Shown: positions 1 to 9,062, counted from the stretch's first letter. The stretch is 34,823 nucleotides of DNA from Phaeovulum veldkampii DSM 11550 (GCF_003034995.1 NZ_PZKF01000030.1:1-34823); one strand, 5' to 3'. Numbers and translations: made by a program. The notes: generated by a model not told the origin, from the letters alone.

Positions 1-14
1 GCGCTGCCCCCGGA

Positions 15-43
15 CCCCCGGGATATTTGGGCCAAGATGAAGG
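15..43 (-). repeat. Post-stop repeat element, copy A (3' of soxB)
   Basis: Read on the minus strand, just after the soxB stop codon, this gives CTTCATCTTGGCC-C-AAATATCC-CGGGGG. The same sequence with one substitution and a small indel lies just after the DUF1289 gene at 3726-3756, in the same orientation relative to its gene. A sequence kept at two unrelated gene ends, and always in the same sense, suggests a 3'-end element (terminator or mRNA processing/stability site) or a dispersed repeat. I have an impression that such motifs are common in Rhodobacteraceae intergenic DNA, but cannot verify that here. Confidence 0.6.
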
Positions 44-53
44 GGGGCGGGCA

Positions 54-1301
54 TCAATGGGCCACCCCGGCAGCCACGGATTCGTCGATGAAGCGGCCCT
101 CGCGGAAGCGGTCGAGGCCGAAATCGGCCGCCAGCGGCCCCGGTTCGCCCTTGGCCACCAGTTCGGCCATCGCCCAGCCCGAGCCGGGAATGGCCTTGAA
201 GCCGCCGGTGCCCCAGCCGCAGTTGACAAAGCAGTTGCCCAGCGGCGTTTTCGACAGGATCGGCGAGCGGTCGCCGGTCATGTCCACGATGCCGCCCCAT
301 TGGCGCAGCATCTTGAGGCGCGAGATCACGGGGAAGGTTTCGATCAGCGCGCGCACGGTTTCCTCGATGTGCTGCCAACTGCCGCGCTGGGTGTAGTTGA
401 CGAAACCATCGGTGCCGCCGCCGATCACAAGTTCGCCCTTGTCGGACTGGCTGATGTAGCCGTGCACGGTATTGGCCATCACCACCACGTCGATGCAAGG
501 CTTGATCGGTTCGGACACCAGCGCCTGAAGTGCCATCGATTCGATCGGCAGCCGGAAGCCCGCCATTTCGGCCAGAACGCTGGAATGACCCGCCACGACG
601 ATGGCCAGCTTGCCGCAGTCGATCGGGCCTTTGCTGGTGTCGATGCCTTGCACCGCGCCATTTGCCTGGCGCACGGCCGTCACCTCGCAGTTCTGGAGGA
701 TGTCCATGCCCATGGCGGAACAGGCCCGCGCATAGCCCCAGGCCACCGCATCGTGGCGCGCGGTGCCGCCGCGTTCCTGATAAAGCGCGCCGAGGATGGG
801 GTATCGCGGGCCGTCGATGTTGATGATCGGCACCAGAGCCTTTACCTCGCCCGGCCCGATCCAGCGGGTTTCGACGCCTTGCAGGAGGTTGGCGTTGACC
901 GTGCGCTTGTAGCCGCGCACCTCATGTTCGGTCTGTGCCAGCATCAAGAGACCGCGCGGCGAGAACATGACGTTGTAGTTCAGATCCTGGCTGAGCCCCT
1001 CATAGAGGCTGCGCGCCTTTTCATACAGCGCGGCGGACGGATCTTGCAGGTAGTTCGAGCGGATGATCGTGGTGTTGCGCCCGGTGTTGCCGCCACCCAG
1101 CCAGCCCTTTTCAACCACAGCCACATTGGTGATGCCAAAGTTCCGGCCCAGATAATAGGCGGTGGCCAACCCATGCCCGCCCGCGCCCACCACGATCACG
1201 TCGTAGCGGCGCCTGGGTTCGGGCGAGCGCCAGGCCCGTTCCCAGCCCGTGTGCCAGTTCATTGCCTCGCGCGCCACGGCGAAAACCGAATAGCGTTTCA
1301 T
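54..1301 (-). CDS. soxB: Sarcosine oxidase subunit beta
   Basis: This is the beta (catalytic, FAD-binding) subunit of heterotetrameric sarcosine oxidase, which demethylates sarcosine to glycine with transfer of the methyl group to tetrahydrofolate. The 415-residue product is full length for the family. A dinucleotide-binding Rossmann motif (VIVVGAGGHGLATAYYLG) lies near residues 35-52, followed by GGGNTGRNTTIIRSNY, typical of the DAO-type oxidoreductases. The C-terminal GWGTGGFKAIPGSG is the usual FAD-proximal segment. The start at 1301 has an AGGATAGGG-type ribosome site just upstream. In other Rhodobacteraceae the order is soxB-D-A-G, so the partner subunits are expected beyond the left edge of the window. 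It is divergent from ccmI across about 200 bp with no clear operator. Identification is firm; the operon statement is inference. Confidence 0.95.
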   Translation of the reverse strand: MKRYSVFAVAREAMNWHTGWERAWRSPEPRRRYDVIVVGAGGHGLATAYYLGRNFGITNVAVVEKGWLGGGNTGRNTTIIRSNYLQDPSAALYEKARSLYEGLSQDLNYNVMFSPRGLLMLAQTEHEVRGYKRTVNANLLQGVETRWIGPGEVKALVPIINIDGPRYPILGALYQERGGTARHDAVAWGYARACSAMGMDILQNCEVTAVRQANGAVQGIDTSKGPIDCGKLAIVVAGHSSVLAEMAGFRLPIESMALQALVSEPIKPCIDVVVMANTVHGYISQSDKGELVIGGGTDGFVNYTQRGSWQHIEETVRALIETFPVISRLKMLRQWGGIVDMTGDRSPILSKTPLGNCFVNCGWGTGGFKAIPGSGWAMAELVAKGEPGPLAADFGLDRFREGRFIDESVAAGVAH

Positions 1302-1502
1302 GCCCTATCCTCGTCTGGCGCCCGAATCCGGGCAGCACCCCCTATCCGTGATGGACCGGAACGCGGGACGCAACCCTTCGGCAAACGGCAGATCACGGAA
1401 AAATGCGACATCGGCCGCAGACAAGAGGCGACGATTGCGCCAAAAGGCTTTCGCGCCCGACCGTCGCGTCTTAGGTGGGCGGGGCAAGACCGAGGAGAAA
1501 CC

Positions 1503-3023
1503 ATGCTGTTCTGGATGATCACCGCCGCGCTGGTGGCCCTTGTGGCCGCGCTGATGGGGCTGGCCCTGCTGCGCGGGCGCGCCGGGGCAGAACCCGCTGC
1601 CGCCTATGACCTGCGGGTCTATCGCGACCAGTTGAAGGACGTGGACCGCGATCTGGCCCGCGGGGTGATCGGCGCCGAAGAGGCAGAGCGGCTGCGCCTG
1701 GAAATCTCGCGCCGGGTGCTGGAGGCTGACCGCGCGGTCAAGGCGGGCGGCGCGGTGCAAGCGGCCCCCGCAGGCATCACTCTGGCCGCAGCGTTGGGCG
1801 GGGTCGCGGTGCTCGCGGCGGCCTTTGGGTTGTATCAAAAGCTGGGCGCGCCGGGCTACCCCGATCAGCCGCTGGCCGAACGCATCGCCTTTTCGCAAGA
1901 GATGTATGATACCCGCCCCAGTCAGGAGGCAGCCGAGGCCGAGGCCGCCACAGCGCGCGGCCCGCTGCCCACGCCCGATCCGCAATTCGTCAGCCTGATG
2001 GAGCGGCTGCGCAAGGCCGTAGCCGACCGCCCGAATGACACCGAGGGTCTGGCGCTGCTGGCACGCAACGAGGCGTCGCTGGGCAATTTCCGCGAAGCCT
2101 GGCAGGCGCAACGCCGACTGATCGCAGTCAAGGGCGATACCGCAACCGCTGCCGACCATGCGGGGTTGGCCGACCTGATGATCCTCGCCGCGGGCGGACG
2201 CATCACCTCTGAGGCCGAGGCGGTGCTGGCCGAGGTGATGGCGCGCGACCCGCGAAACGGGACGGCGCGCTATTACATCGGGCTGATGATGGCGCAAAAT
2301 GGGCGGCCCGACCGCACCTTCGCCATCTGGCGCGGGCTGCTGGAAGAAGGCCCCGAAACCGCGCCCTGGATCGCCCCGATCCGCGCCGGGATCGAAGATC
2401 TGGCCTGGCTTGCGGGCGAGACTGATTACACCCCGCCCGCGCCCAAATCCGCAGGCCCCAGCGCGCAAGACATCGCCACTGCGGCGGCCCTCGCCCCCGA
2501 GGCGCGGGCCGAAAAGCTGCGCGCGCTGGTCGAAGGGCTGAATGCGCAGATGGCGACCCAGGGCGGCACCGCGCAAGACTGGGGCCGGTTGCTCGCGGGC
2601 CTTGCCCTGCTGGGCGAGACCGACCGTGCCGCCGCGATCTGGGGCGAGGCCACGCGCCTCTTCGCCGAACGCCCCGCCGAGATGGCGACGATCCGCACCG
2701 AGGCCGAAGCCGGGGGCTTTGACACCTCGATGCAGCCCGAAACCCGCGGCCCCACCACCGAACAGATGCGCGATGCCGCCCAGATGAGCCCCGAGGACCG
2801 GCAGGCGATGATCCGCGGCATGGTCGAGGGGCTGGCCGGGCGGCTGGAAACCGAAGGCGGCAGCGCCGCCGAATGGGCGCAACTGATCGGCGCGCTGGCC
2901 AATCTGGGCGAGACAGACCGCGCCCGCGCGGCCTTTACCACCGCCAGCCAGACCTTTGCCGATCAGCCCGATGATCTGGCTTCGATCACCGCCGCCGCGC
3001 AACAGGCCGGGGTGGCCGAGTGA
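1503..3023 (+). CDS. ccmI: c-type cytochrome biogenesis protein CcmI
   Basis: CcmI is a membrane-anchored apocytochrome c chaperone of the Ccm (System I) maturation machinery. It holds apocytochrome C-termini in the periplasm for haem ligation by CcmFH. The 506-residue product opens with a hydrophobic helix ([19 protein letters not shown]), then a cytoplasmic leucine-zipper-like loop ([19 protein letters not shown]). A second transmembrane helix follows near residue 100 ([16 protein letters not shown]), then TPR-like helices. The C-terminus contains two similar modules of about 85-90 residues, one around [19 protein letters not shown] and the other around [20 protein letters not shown] chose the ATG at 1503 because the preceding bases contain GAGGAGA and the first helix begins there; the open frame upstream is only the antisense shadow of soxB. 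The stop overlaps the GTG start of ruvX. Confidence 0.93.
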   Translation: MLFWMITAALVALVAALMGLALLRGRAGAEPAAAYDLRVYRDQLKDVDRDLARGVIGAEEAERLRLEISRRVLEADRAVKAGGAVQAAPAGITLAAALGGVAVLAAAFGLYQKLGAPGYPDQPLAERIAFSQEMYDTRPSQEAAEAEAATARGPLPTPDPQFVSLMERLRKAVADRPNDTEGLALLARNEASLGNFREAWQAQRRLIAVKGDTATAADHAGLADLMILAAGGRITSEAEAVLAEVMARDPRNGTARYYIGLMMAQNGRPDRTFAIWRGLLEEGPETAPWIAPIRAGIEDLAWLAGETDYTPPAPKSAGPSAQDIATAAALAPEARAEKLRALVEGLNAQMATQGGTAQDWGRLLAGLALLGETDRAAAIWGEATRLFAERPAEMATIRTEAEAGGFDTSMQPETRGPTTEQMRDAAQMSPEDRQAMIRGMVEGLAGRLETEGGSAAEWAQLIGALANLGETDRARAAFTTASQTFADQPDDLASITAAAQQAGVAE

Positions 3024-3493
3024 TCTGCGCCAGCATGGAACAGATGGCCGCCGCCCTGCCCCGCGCGGGCGCGCTGGCGGGGCTGGATCTGGGCACCAAG
3101 ACCATCGGCGTTGCGGTGTCCGACGGGCTCCGCCGCGTGGCCTCACCGCTCAGCACGATCCGGCGCGAGAAATTCACGCTGGATGCCGCGGCACTGCTGA
3201 AAATCGTTGCGGAACGAGACCTGAAAGGCATCGTGCTGGGCCTGCCCTTCAACATGGATGGCTCCGAAGGGCCGCGCTGCCAATCGACCCGCGCCTTCGC
3301 GCGCAACCTCGAGCGGCTGACCCCGCTGCCCATCGCCTTCTGGGATGAACGGCTGTCCACCGTCGCCGCCGAACGCGCCCTGCTGGAGGCCGACACCTCG
3401 CGCAAACGCCGTTCCGAGGTCATCGACCATGTCGCGGCGGGCTATATCCTGCAAGGCGCGCTTGACCGTCTGGCGCGGCTGGAGGTGCAATGA
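3020..3493 (+). CDS. ruvX: Pre-16S rRNA nuclease / Holliday-junction resolvase-like protein RuvX (YqgF)
   Basis: RuvX/YqgF proteins have an RNase H-like fold and trim the 5' end of pre-16S rRNA; a role as resolvase has also been proposed. Motifs seen: [15 protein letters not shown] (first catalytic Asp), [17 protein letters not shown] (second motif) and [19 protein letters not shown] (Glu of the third motif). The length of about 150 residues matches the family. Two starts are possible: GTG at 3020, overlapping the ccmI stop, or ATG at 3035, which gives 152 residues; the conserved fold begins after both. The gene sits between ccmI and a DUF1289 gene with 4-base overlaps on both sides, so translation is probably coupled. 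Confidence 0.93.
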   Translation: MICASMEQMAAALPRAGALAGLDLGTKTIGVAVSDGLRRVASPLSTIRREKFTLDAAALLKIVAERDLKGIVLGLPFNMDGSEGPRCQSTRAFARNLERLTPLPIAFWDERLSTVAAERALLEADTSRKRRSEVIDHVAAGYILQGALDRLARLEVQ

Positions 3494-3720
3494 CCGCCCC
3501 GATCTGGACCCGCGACGAACCGCAAAGCCCCTGCGTGAACATCTGCACGATCCACCCGACCGAAGGGCTGTGCATCGGCTGTCTGCGCACGCTCGACGAA
3601 ATCGCCGCCTGGTCGAAACTCTCGCCAGATGAGCGCCGCGCGATCATGGCCGAATTGCCCGCCCGCGCCCCGCGCCTTGCCCGCCGCCGCGGCGGCCGCG
3701 CGGGCCGCAGCCCGACCTGA
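3490..3720 (+). CDS. DUF1289 domain-containing small protein
   Basis: The product has 76 residues and carries the DUF1289 pattern [19 protein letters not shown] with a third and fourth Cys arranged CxxxC...CxGC, followed by the usual [19 protein letters not shown]. Family members are small proteins with a conserved Cys cluster that may bind a metal or Fe-S centre, and their function is not established. The C-terminal tail is Arg/Gly rich ([10 protein letters not shown]). The ATG overlaps the ruvX stop (ATGA), so it is the last cistron of the ccmI-ruvX group. A repeat element and two hairpins follow the stop. Confidence 0.88.
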   Translation: MTAPIWTRDEPQSPCVNICTIHPTEGLCIGCLRTLDEIAAWSKLSPDERRAIMAELPARAPRLARRRGGRAGRSPT

Positions 3721-3725
3721 CGCGC

Positions 3726-3756
3726 CCTTCATCTTGGCCGAAATATCCTCGGGGGG
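3726..3756 (+). repeat. Post-stop repeat element, copy B (3' of DUF1289 gene)
   Basis: CTTCATCTTGGCC-G-AAATATCC-TCGGGGGG begins a few bases after the DUF1289 stop codon. It matches the element found after soxB (positions 15-43, minus strand) over nearly its whole length. It is followed at once by two hairpins. Confidence 0.6.
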
Positions 3757-3760
3757 TGAA

Positions 3761-3797
3761 TGGGCCAAAGGCCCAGAGGGGGGCAGACGGCCCCCCT
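3761..3797. terminator. Two consecutive hairpins between convergent genes
   Basis: TGGGCC-AAA-GGCCCA (3761-3775) is followed by AGGGGGGC-AGACG-GCCCCCCT (3777-3797). Both stems are perfect. They lie between the plus-strand ccmI-ruvX-DUF1289 operon and the minus-strand ABC-F gene, where a bidirectional terminator is expected. There is no long T-run, so efficiency is uncertain. Confidence 0.55.
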
Positions 3798-3810
3798 GCC
3801 CGGTCGCGGT

Positions 3811-5667
3811 TCAGACACCTTCGGCCATGTCCAGCGCCTCCAGCGCATCCATCCACAGCGCCTCGGCCCGATCCATCGCCGTCGCGACCTCGGCACGTTT
3901 TTTCTGCCATGTCGCGGCATCGCCGACGCGGCCCGGATCATACAGCGCCGGATCGGCGAGGATCGCATCCAGCCTGACGAGCATCTCGGACAGTTTCGTC
4001 ACCCTATCCTCGCATTTGCGCACCTCGGCCCGGAGCGCCAGCACCGCCTCGCGCGAGGGGCGGGCGGGCTTGTCGCGGGCGGGCTTTGGCTCGGCCTTTG
4101 CCGCAGGCTCGCCCGCCAGCAACTCGGCGCGATAGGCCTCCAGATCGCCACCATAGGGCGTCACCGCACCAGCCTTGACCAGCCACAGCCGGTCGGCCAC
4201 AAGCCCCAGCAGGTGCATGTCATGCGACACAAGGATCACCGCGCCGGTATAGTCGTTCAGCGCCTCGACCAGCGCCTCGCGACTTTCCATGTCGAGGTGG
4301 TTGGTAGGTTCGTCCAGAATCAGCAGATGCGGCGCGGTGGTGGTGGCCAGCATCAGCGACAGCCGCGCCTTCTGCCCGCCCGACAGGCGCGCGACCACCG
4401 TTTCCGCCTGCTCGGCCATCAGGCCAAAACCCGCCAGCCGCGCCCGCAGCCGGGCCTGATGCTCGGCCGGGTAAAGCCGCTGGATATGCTGCAAGGGCGT
4501 TTCGTCCAGATGCAGCTCGTCCACCTGATGCTGGGCAAAATAGCCGATCCGCAGCTTTGACGACCGCGTCAGCCGCCCGCCCATCGGGTCGAGCTTTCCG
4601 GCCAGCAGTTTGGACAGCGTCGATTTGCCCTCGCCATTGCGGCCCAGAAGGGCGATCCGGTCATCCTGGTCGATGCGCAGGTTCAGCCGACGCAGCACCG
4701 CGCGCCCGTCATAGCCCACCGCCACATCTTCCAGCGCGAGGATCGGGGGCGAGAGCTGTTCCGGCTCGGGAAAGGTGAAGGCGCGCGATTTCGCCTCTTC
4801 GGGGGCGGTGATCGGCTCCATCTTTTCCAGCATCTTCACCCGCGCCTGCGCCTGGGCGGCCTTTGACGCCTTCGCCTTGAACCGATCGACGAAACTTTGC
4901 AGATGCGCGCGTCGCGCGTCCTGCTTTTTCGCCTCGGCGGTCTGCTGTGCGCGCTGTTCGGCGCGCAGCCGGGCGAACTGGTCATAAGGCCCGGTCCACA
5001 GCGTCAGCTTGCGGTTTTCCAGATGCAGGATCGCGCCCACCGCGCGGTTCAGCAAGCCCCGGTCGTGGCTGATGATGATCACGGTGTGGGGGTATTTCGC
5101 CAGATAGCTTTCCAGCCACAGCGCGCCTTCCAGATCAAGGTAGTTGGTCGGTTCGTCCAGCAGCAGCACATCGGGCTGGGCAAACAGCACCCCCGCCAGC
5201 GCCACACGCATCCGCCAACCGCCCGAAAAATCGGAACAGGGCCGCAATTGCGCCTCGGCATCAAAGCCCAGCCCTTTCAGGATCGCGCTTGCCCGCCCCT
5301 CGGCCGACCAGGCGTCGATATCGGCCAGCCGGGTCTGGATATCGGCGATGCGGTGCGGGTCGGTCGCGGTTTCGGCCTCGGCCATCAGCGCCGCGCGTTC
5401 GGTATCGGCGGCCAGCACCGTGTCCAGCAGCGAGGTGGAGGACGATGGCACCTCTTGCGCCACGCCGCCGATGCGGGCGCGGGCGGGCAGGTCGATGCTG
5501 CCGCCCTCCAGCGCCAGTTCGCCCCGGATCAGGCGAAAGAGTGTGGTCTTGCCTGCGCCGTTGCGGCCCACAAGACCCACCTTGTGGCCATCGGGGATCG
5601 TGGCCGAGGCGCCCTCGAACAACGGGCGACCTTCGACCGAATAGGTGATGTCGGAAATCTTCAGCAT
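3811..5667 (-). CDS. ABC-F family ATP-binding protein (translation factor type)
   Basis: This is a soluble twin-ATPase of the ABC-F class, whose members act on the ribosome (EttA/Uup/YheS type) rather than in transport. In the 618 residues, domain 1 has Walker A GRNGAGKT at 34-41, signature FSGGWRMR and Walker B VLLLDEPTNYLD. A charged P-site-tRNA-interaction-like linker follows (about residues 230-300, rich in Lys/Arg/Ala/Gln). Domain 2 has Walker A GRNGEGKS, signature LSGGQKAR and Walker B LLILDEPTNHLDM. The C-terminal 100 residues look like a coiled coil (VLALRAEVRKCEDRVTKL). No transmembrane segments are seen. Length and C-terminal extension resemble YheS/Uup subfamilies, but I cannot place it exactly. 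Its upstream region carries a 15-bp tandem repeat (5695-5730). Confidence 0.9.
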   Translation of the reverse strand: MLKISDITYSVEGRPLFEGASATIPDGHKVGLVGRNGAGKTTLFRLIRGELALEGGSIDLPARARIGGVAQEVPSSSTSLLDTVLAADTERAALMAEAETATDPHRIADIQTRLADIDAWSAEGRASAILKGLGFDAEAQLRPCSDFSGGWRMRVALAGVLFAQPDVLLLDEPTNYLDLEGALWLESYLAKYPHTVIIISHDRGLLNRAVGAILHLENRKLTLWTGPYDQFARLRAEQRAQQTAEAKKQDARRAHLQSFVDRFKAKASKAAQAQARVKMLEKMEPITAPEEAKSRAFTFPEPEQLSPPILALEDVAVGYDGRAVLRRLNLRIDQDDRIALLGRNGEGKSTLSKLLAGKLDPMGGRLTRSSKLRIGYFAQHQVDELHLDETPLQHIQRLYPAEHQARLRARLAGFGLMAEQAETVVARLSGGQKARLSLMLATTTAPHLLILDEPTNHLDMESREALVEALNDYTGAVILVSHDMHLLGLVADRLWLVKAGAVTPYGGDLEAYRAELLAGEPAAKAEPKPARDKPARPSREAVLALRAEVRKCEDRVTKLSEMLVRLDAILADPALYDPGRVGDAATWQKKRAEVATAMDRAEALWMDALEALDMAEGV

Positions 5668-5694
5668 GGGGCGCAGCGATGACCCAGTGCCGCG

Positions 5695-5730
5695 CCCATG
5701 TCAATCGTGCCCATGTCAATCGTGCCCATG
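5695..5730. repeat. 15-bp tandem repeat upstream of the ABC-F gene
   Basis: CCCATGTCAATCGTG occurs twice in tandem (5695-5709, 5710-5724) and is followed by a partial third copy CCCATG (5725-5730). It lies 28 bp upstream of the ABC-F start codon, between that gene and the small secreted-protein gene. The unit shares a CAATCG core with the 16-bp repeats at 11241-11283. Confidence 0.75.
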
Positions 5731-5750
5731 CCGTCAGCGGCACGCACGGC

Positions 5751-6029
5751 TCAGTCCATCAGCCCGACCATCAGATCGACGGGCCAGGATTTGAACCCGA
5801 CCATCGGGCTTTCGCCCTCTTCGCTAAAGACGAACACATGGATCTGTTCGTTCAACACAGCCAGACGGCAGAACAGGCCGGGGCCTGCCAGATCCACGGG
5901 GCAAAGCGCCATGTCCACATGCGGCACCGACGCCTCGAACATCGCATAGGTCATCGGCAGCGCCGCGGGCGGTTCGGCCAGGGCGGGCAAGGGCATCAGG
6001 GTCAGCAAGGCAAGAGCAGGGCGGAACAT
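5751..6029 (-). CDS. Small secreted hypothetical protein
   Basis: The product has 92 residues with a clear Sec signal peptide (MFRPALALLTLMPLPALA, cleavage probably after ALA). The mature part is about 74 residues and contains two Cys, in MALCPVDL and GLFCRLAV, that could form a disulfide, then a hydrophobic beta-rich stretch (VLNEQIHVFVFSEEG). I do not recognise the family. It lies upstream of the ABC-F gene on the same strand, separated by the 15-bp tandem repeats, and is divergent from ndk. Codon use is normal for the window, which supports a real gene. Confidence 0.65.
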   Translation of the reverse strand: MFRPALALLTLMPLPALAEPPAALPMTYAMFEASVPHVDMALCPVDLAGPGLFCRLAVLNEQIHVFVFSEEGESPMVGFKSWPVDLMVGLMD

Positions 6030-6066
6030 GTGGTAACTGCCAGGTTTTGAGCGGGATCAACCTTTT

Positions 6067-6085
6067 TCTGACTTAAAGTGTCAGA
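6067..6085. promoter_or_regulatory. Inverted repeat in the ndk upstream region
   Basis: TCTGAC-TTAAAGT-GTCAGA is a perfect 6-bp inverted repeat with an AT-rich centre. It lies in the divergent region between the small secreted-protein gene and ndk, and is a candidate operator. A second perfect repeat, CGCGGCC-ATGATAGA-GGCCGCG (6134-6155), lies closer to ndk and could form a hairpin in its leader. No regulator is identified. Confidence 0.35.
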
Positions 6086-6184
6086 CATTGCAAGTCCGAT
6101 CCCTTAAACCGTGATCGGCCCTTTTGTCACGGTCGCGGCCATGATAGAGGCCGCGGCAGATCATATTCTCAAGGAGAGACCCCC

Positions 6185-6607
6185 ATGGCGACCGAACGCA
6201 CACTGTCCATCATCAAACCCGACGCGACCAAGCGCAACCTGACCGGCAAGATCAATGCCAAATTCGAGGAAGCGGGCCTGCGCATCGTGGCGCAAAAGCG
6301 CATCCACCTGACCATGGCGCAGGCCGGGCAGTTCTATGCCGAGCATAAAGAGCGCCCCTTCTATGGCGAGCTGTGCGAGTTCATGGCGTCCGAGCCGGTC
6401 GTGGTGCAGGTGCTGGAAGGTGAAGGCGCGATCCTGAAAAACCGCGACGTGATGGGCGCGACCAACCCGGCCAATGCCGCCGATGGCACCATCCGCAAGG
6501 AATTTGCCCTGTCGGTCGGTGAAAACTCGGTCCACGGCTCTGACAGCCCGGAATCGGCGGCGCGCGAGATCGCCTTCTTCTTCTCGGGGCTTGAACTGGT
6601 CGGCTGA
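6185..6607 (+). CDS. ndk: Nucleoside diphosphate kinase
   Basis: The enzyme transfers the gamma-phosphate from ATP to other (d)NDPs through a phosphohistidine and supplies (d)NTPs. The 140-residue product is full length for the family. It begins [16 protein letters not shown], has the conserved [14 protein letters not shown] segment, and the catalytic His is H117 in NSVHGSDS. The ATG at 6185 is preceded by AAGGAGAGAC, a strong ribosome site. It is monocistronic in appearance, with its own T-rich terminator downstream. Confidence 0.97.
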   Translation: MATERTLSIIKPDATKRNLTGKINAKFEEAGLRIVAQKRIHLTMAQAGQFYAEHKERPFYGELCEFMASEPVVVQVLEGEGAILKNRDVMGATNPANAADGTIRKEFALSVGENSVHGSDSPESAAREIAFFFSGLELVG

Positions 6608-6626
6608 TCCGCAGGGACAGTTGCGC

Positions 6627-6656
6627 AAGGGCCGTGCCTTGGGGCGCGGCCCTTTT
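6627..6656 (+). terminator. Rho-independent terminator of ndk
   Basis: AAGGGCCGTGCC-TTGG-GGCGCGGCCCTT forms a 12-bp stem with one G-U pair and a four-base loop, followed by TTCGTTT. It lies 20 bases after the ndk stop and before the selO ribosome site. Confidence 0.85.
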
Positions 6657-6705
6657 CGTTTGCCGCGGCACAGGGCCAGCCTATCTGAGGGTCAAAGGAG
6701 TGCCC

Positions 6706-8124
6706 ATGTCCCACCACTTTGACAATTCCTATGCCCGCCTGCCGGAACGGTTCTTTGCCCGCCAGTCACCAACCCCGGTCGCCGCGCCGCGCCTGCTGGC
6801 GCTGAACGCGGGCCTTGCGCGCGATCTGGGGTTCGACCCGGCGGCGCTGGCCGCAGCCGAGGGGGTGGATTGGCTGGCCGGCAACGCCCTGCCCGAAGGC
6901 GCCGAGCCGATCGCAATGGCCTATGCGGGCCATCAGTTCGGCGGCTGGGTGCCGCAGCTTGGCGATGGCCGCGCGATCCTGCTGGGCGAGGTGGTCAGCC
7001 CCGCGGGCCGGTTCGATCTGCATCTCAAGGGCGCAGGCCCCACCCCCTTTTCGCGGATGGGCGACGGGCGGGCCTGGCTGGGGCCGGTCTTGCGCGAATA
7101 TCTGCTGTCCGAGGCGATGGCAGCGCTGGCCATACCCACCACCCGCGCGCTGGCCGCCGTCGCCACCGGAGAGGCGGTCGCGCGCGACGCCACAGCCCGC
7201 CCCGGCGCGGTGCTGCTGCGCGTGGCGGCAAGCCATATCCGCGTCGGCACGTTCCAGTATTTCGCCGCCCGGCAGGACTCCGAGGCGCTGGCGGCGCTGA
7301 CCGCCCATGTCATTGCGCGCCACTATCCGCAGGCCGACGGGCCGCTGGGTTTGCTGGAGGCCGTGATCGCCGCGCAGGCGCGCCTGATCGCGGGCTGGAT
7401 GAGCCTTGGCTTCATCCACGGAGTGATGAACACCGACAACATGGCGGTCTCGGGCGAAACGATCGACTATGGCCCCTGCGCCTTCATGGATGCCTATCAC
7501 CCCGACCGGGTGTTTTCGTCGATCGACCACACCGGCCGCTACGCCTATGCCCAACAGCCGCAGATCGCGCTTTGGAATCTGGCGCAGTTCGCCACCTGCC
7601 TGCTGCCCCTGATGGGCGAACGCGAGGCGGCGATTGCGGCGGCAACGGCGGCGCTCGACGGATTTGCCCCGATCTATCAGGCCGAATGGCTGCGTCGGTT
7701 TGCGGCCAAGATCGGAATTTCCGCGCCGCAGCCCGAAGACGGCGATCTGATCGAGACGCTGCTGTCGCGCATGGCGCTGCTGCGGGCCGATTTCACGCGG
7801 GTTTTCGCCGGGCTGGCCAATGGCACCGCACGCGCCGAATTTGCCGAGCCGGAGGCTTTCGATCACTGGGCCGAAGCCTGGCGGGCACGGATCGCGCAAG
7901 AGGCCGACCCGCAGGCCGTGATGGCCGCCGCCAACCCCCGCCGCATCCCGCGCAACCACCGCATAGAAGCGGTGATCGCGGCGGCCGTGGCTGGCGACAT
8001 GGCCCCCTTTCACCACCTGCACGCCGCCCTGTCCGCCCCGTTCGAGGACCGCCCCGACTGGGCCGGTCTGGCCGCAGCCCCCGCCCCGGACGAGGTCGTC
8101 CAGCGCACCTTTTGCGGCACCTAG
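6706..8124 (+). CDS. selO: Protein adenylyltransferase SelO (YdiU family)
   Basis: SelO pseudokinases transfer AMP to Ser/Thr/Tyr of target proteins and have been linked to redox stress. The 472-residue product has the family segments [36 protein letters not shown] (nucleotide-binding Lys) and [20 protein letters not shown] (Asn/Asp metal ligands), then [20 protein letters not shown]. The protein ends in TFCGT, so a Cys stands third from the C-terminus, the place where animal SelO carries selenocysteine. I chose the ATG at 6706 because AAAGGAG lies six bases upstream; the frame is open further up through the ndk terminator but without a good start. The next gene begins about 60 bp downstream. 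Confidence 0.95.
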   Translation: MSHHFDNSYARLPERFFARQSPTPVAAPRLLALNAGLARDLGFDPAALAAAEGVDWLAGNALPEGAEPIAMAYAGHQFGGWVPQLGDGRAILLGEVVSPAGRFDLHLKGAGPTPFSRMGDGRAWLGPVLREYLLSEAMAALAIPTTRALAAVATGEAVARDATARPGAVLLRVAASHIRVGTFQYFAARQDSEALAALTAHVIARHYPQADGPLGLLEAVIAAQARLIAGWMSLGFIHGVMNTDNMAVSGETIDYGPCAFMDAYHPDRVFSSIDHTGRYAYAQQPQIALWNLAQFATCLLPLMGEREAAIAAATAALDGFAPIYQAEWLRRFAAKIGISAPQPEDGDLIETLLSRMALLRADFTRVFAGLANGTARAEFAEPEAFDHWAEAWRARIAQEADPQAVMAAANPRRIPRNHRIEAVIAAAVAGDMAPFHHLHAALSAPFEDRPDWAGLAAAPAPDEVVQRTFCGT

Positions 8125-8186
8125 GCGGCCCCCTTGCCCCGGCACGGGCGCCGCGCTAGTCAGCCCCGTCACCCGGAGGAAACAGG

Positions 8187-9062
8187 ATGATCGACAACCT
8201 GCGCGGCAGCCTGCTGATGACCGCCGCGATGGCGGGCTTTGCCATCGAGGACATGTTCGTCAAGGGCGTGACCCGCACCGTTCCGGTGGGCGAGGTGCTG
8301 GCGCTGATGGGGATTTTCGGCGCGCTGATCTTTGCCCTTGGGGCGCGCCTGCGGGGCGAGCGGATCGTGACGCGCGATCTGATCCTGCCCACGGTCATCG
8401 CGCGCAATCTGGGCGAACTGGTGGGCACCATCGGCTTCGTGCTGGCCATCGCGCTGACGCCCCTTGCGCAGGCCTCGGCCATCCTTCAGGCGCTGCCGCT
8501 GGCGGTCACGCTGGGCGCCGCGCTTTACCTGGGTGAACATGTCGGCTGGCGGCGCTGGACGGCGATCGGCGTGGGCTTTGTGGGTGTGCTGATCGTGATC
8601 CGGCCAGGGATGAACGGGTTTGACCCGCTGTCGGTTTTCGCCCTGATCGGGGTGGCGGGGCTGGCTGCGCGCGACGTGGTCACGCGGCGGGTGCCGCGCA
8701 CGCTGTCGGGGTGGCAGTTGTCCACCTCTGCCTTTGCCACGCTGGTGCCCGCGGGCCTGCTGATGATGCCCGCCATGGGCCATGCCCCGGTGCTGCCCAC
8801 GCTGGCCGAGGCCGGGGCCATCGCCGCCGCGCTGGGGTTTGGCATGGCGGCCTATCTGGCGCTGGTCGCGGCCACGCGCACCGGCGATGTGGCCTCGGTC
8901 ACGCCGTTCCGCTACACGCGGCTGTTGTTTGCCCTTGTCATCGGCTGGGCTGTCTTTGACGAAATGCCCGATGCCGCCACGATCCTTGGCGGCGCAGTGA
9001 TCGTGGCGTCGGGGCTTTACACGCTCTGGCGCGAAGCGCGATTGCGGCAGCGCGGCATCTGA
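8187..9062 (+). CDS. DMT-superfamily (EamA) transporter
   Basis: This is a multi-pass inner-membrane protein of 291 residues, with about ten hydrophobic segments in two repeated halves of five, the EamA/RhaT arrangement. Examples of helices are GEVLALMGIFGALIFALGA, WTAIGVGFVGVLIVIRPGM (end of half 1) and ILGGAVIVASGLYTLWREA (end of half 2). The PLAQASAILQALPLAVTLGA segment is typical of the first EamA repeat. Family members export metabolites or amino acids; the substrate cannot be told from sequence. The ATG at 8187 follows CCGGAGGAAACAGG, a strong ribosome site. It lies between selO and eno on the same strand. Confidence 0.9.
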   Translation: MIDNLRGSLLMTAAMAGFAIEDMFVKGVTRTVPVGEVLALMGIFGALIFALGARLRGERIVTRDLILPTVIARNLGELVGTIGFVLAIALTPLAQASAILQALPLAVTLGAALYLGEHVGWRRWTAIGVGFVGVLIVIRPGMNGFDPLSVFALIGVAGLAARDVVTRRVPRTLSGWQLSTSAFATLVPAGLLMMPAMGHAPVLPTLAEAGAIAAALGFGMAAYLALVAATRTGDVASVTPFRYTRLLFALVIGWAVFDEMPDAATILGGAVIVASGLYTLWREARLRQRGI

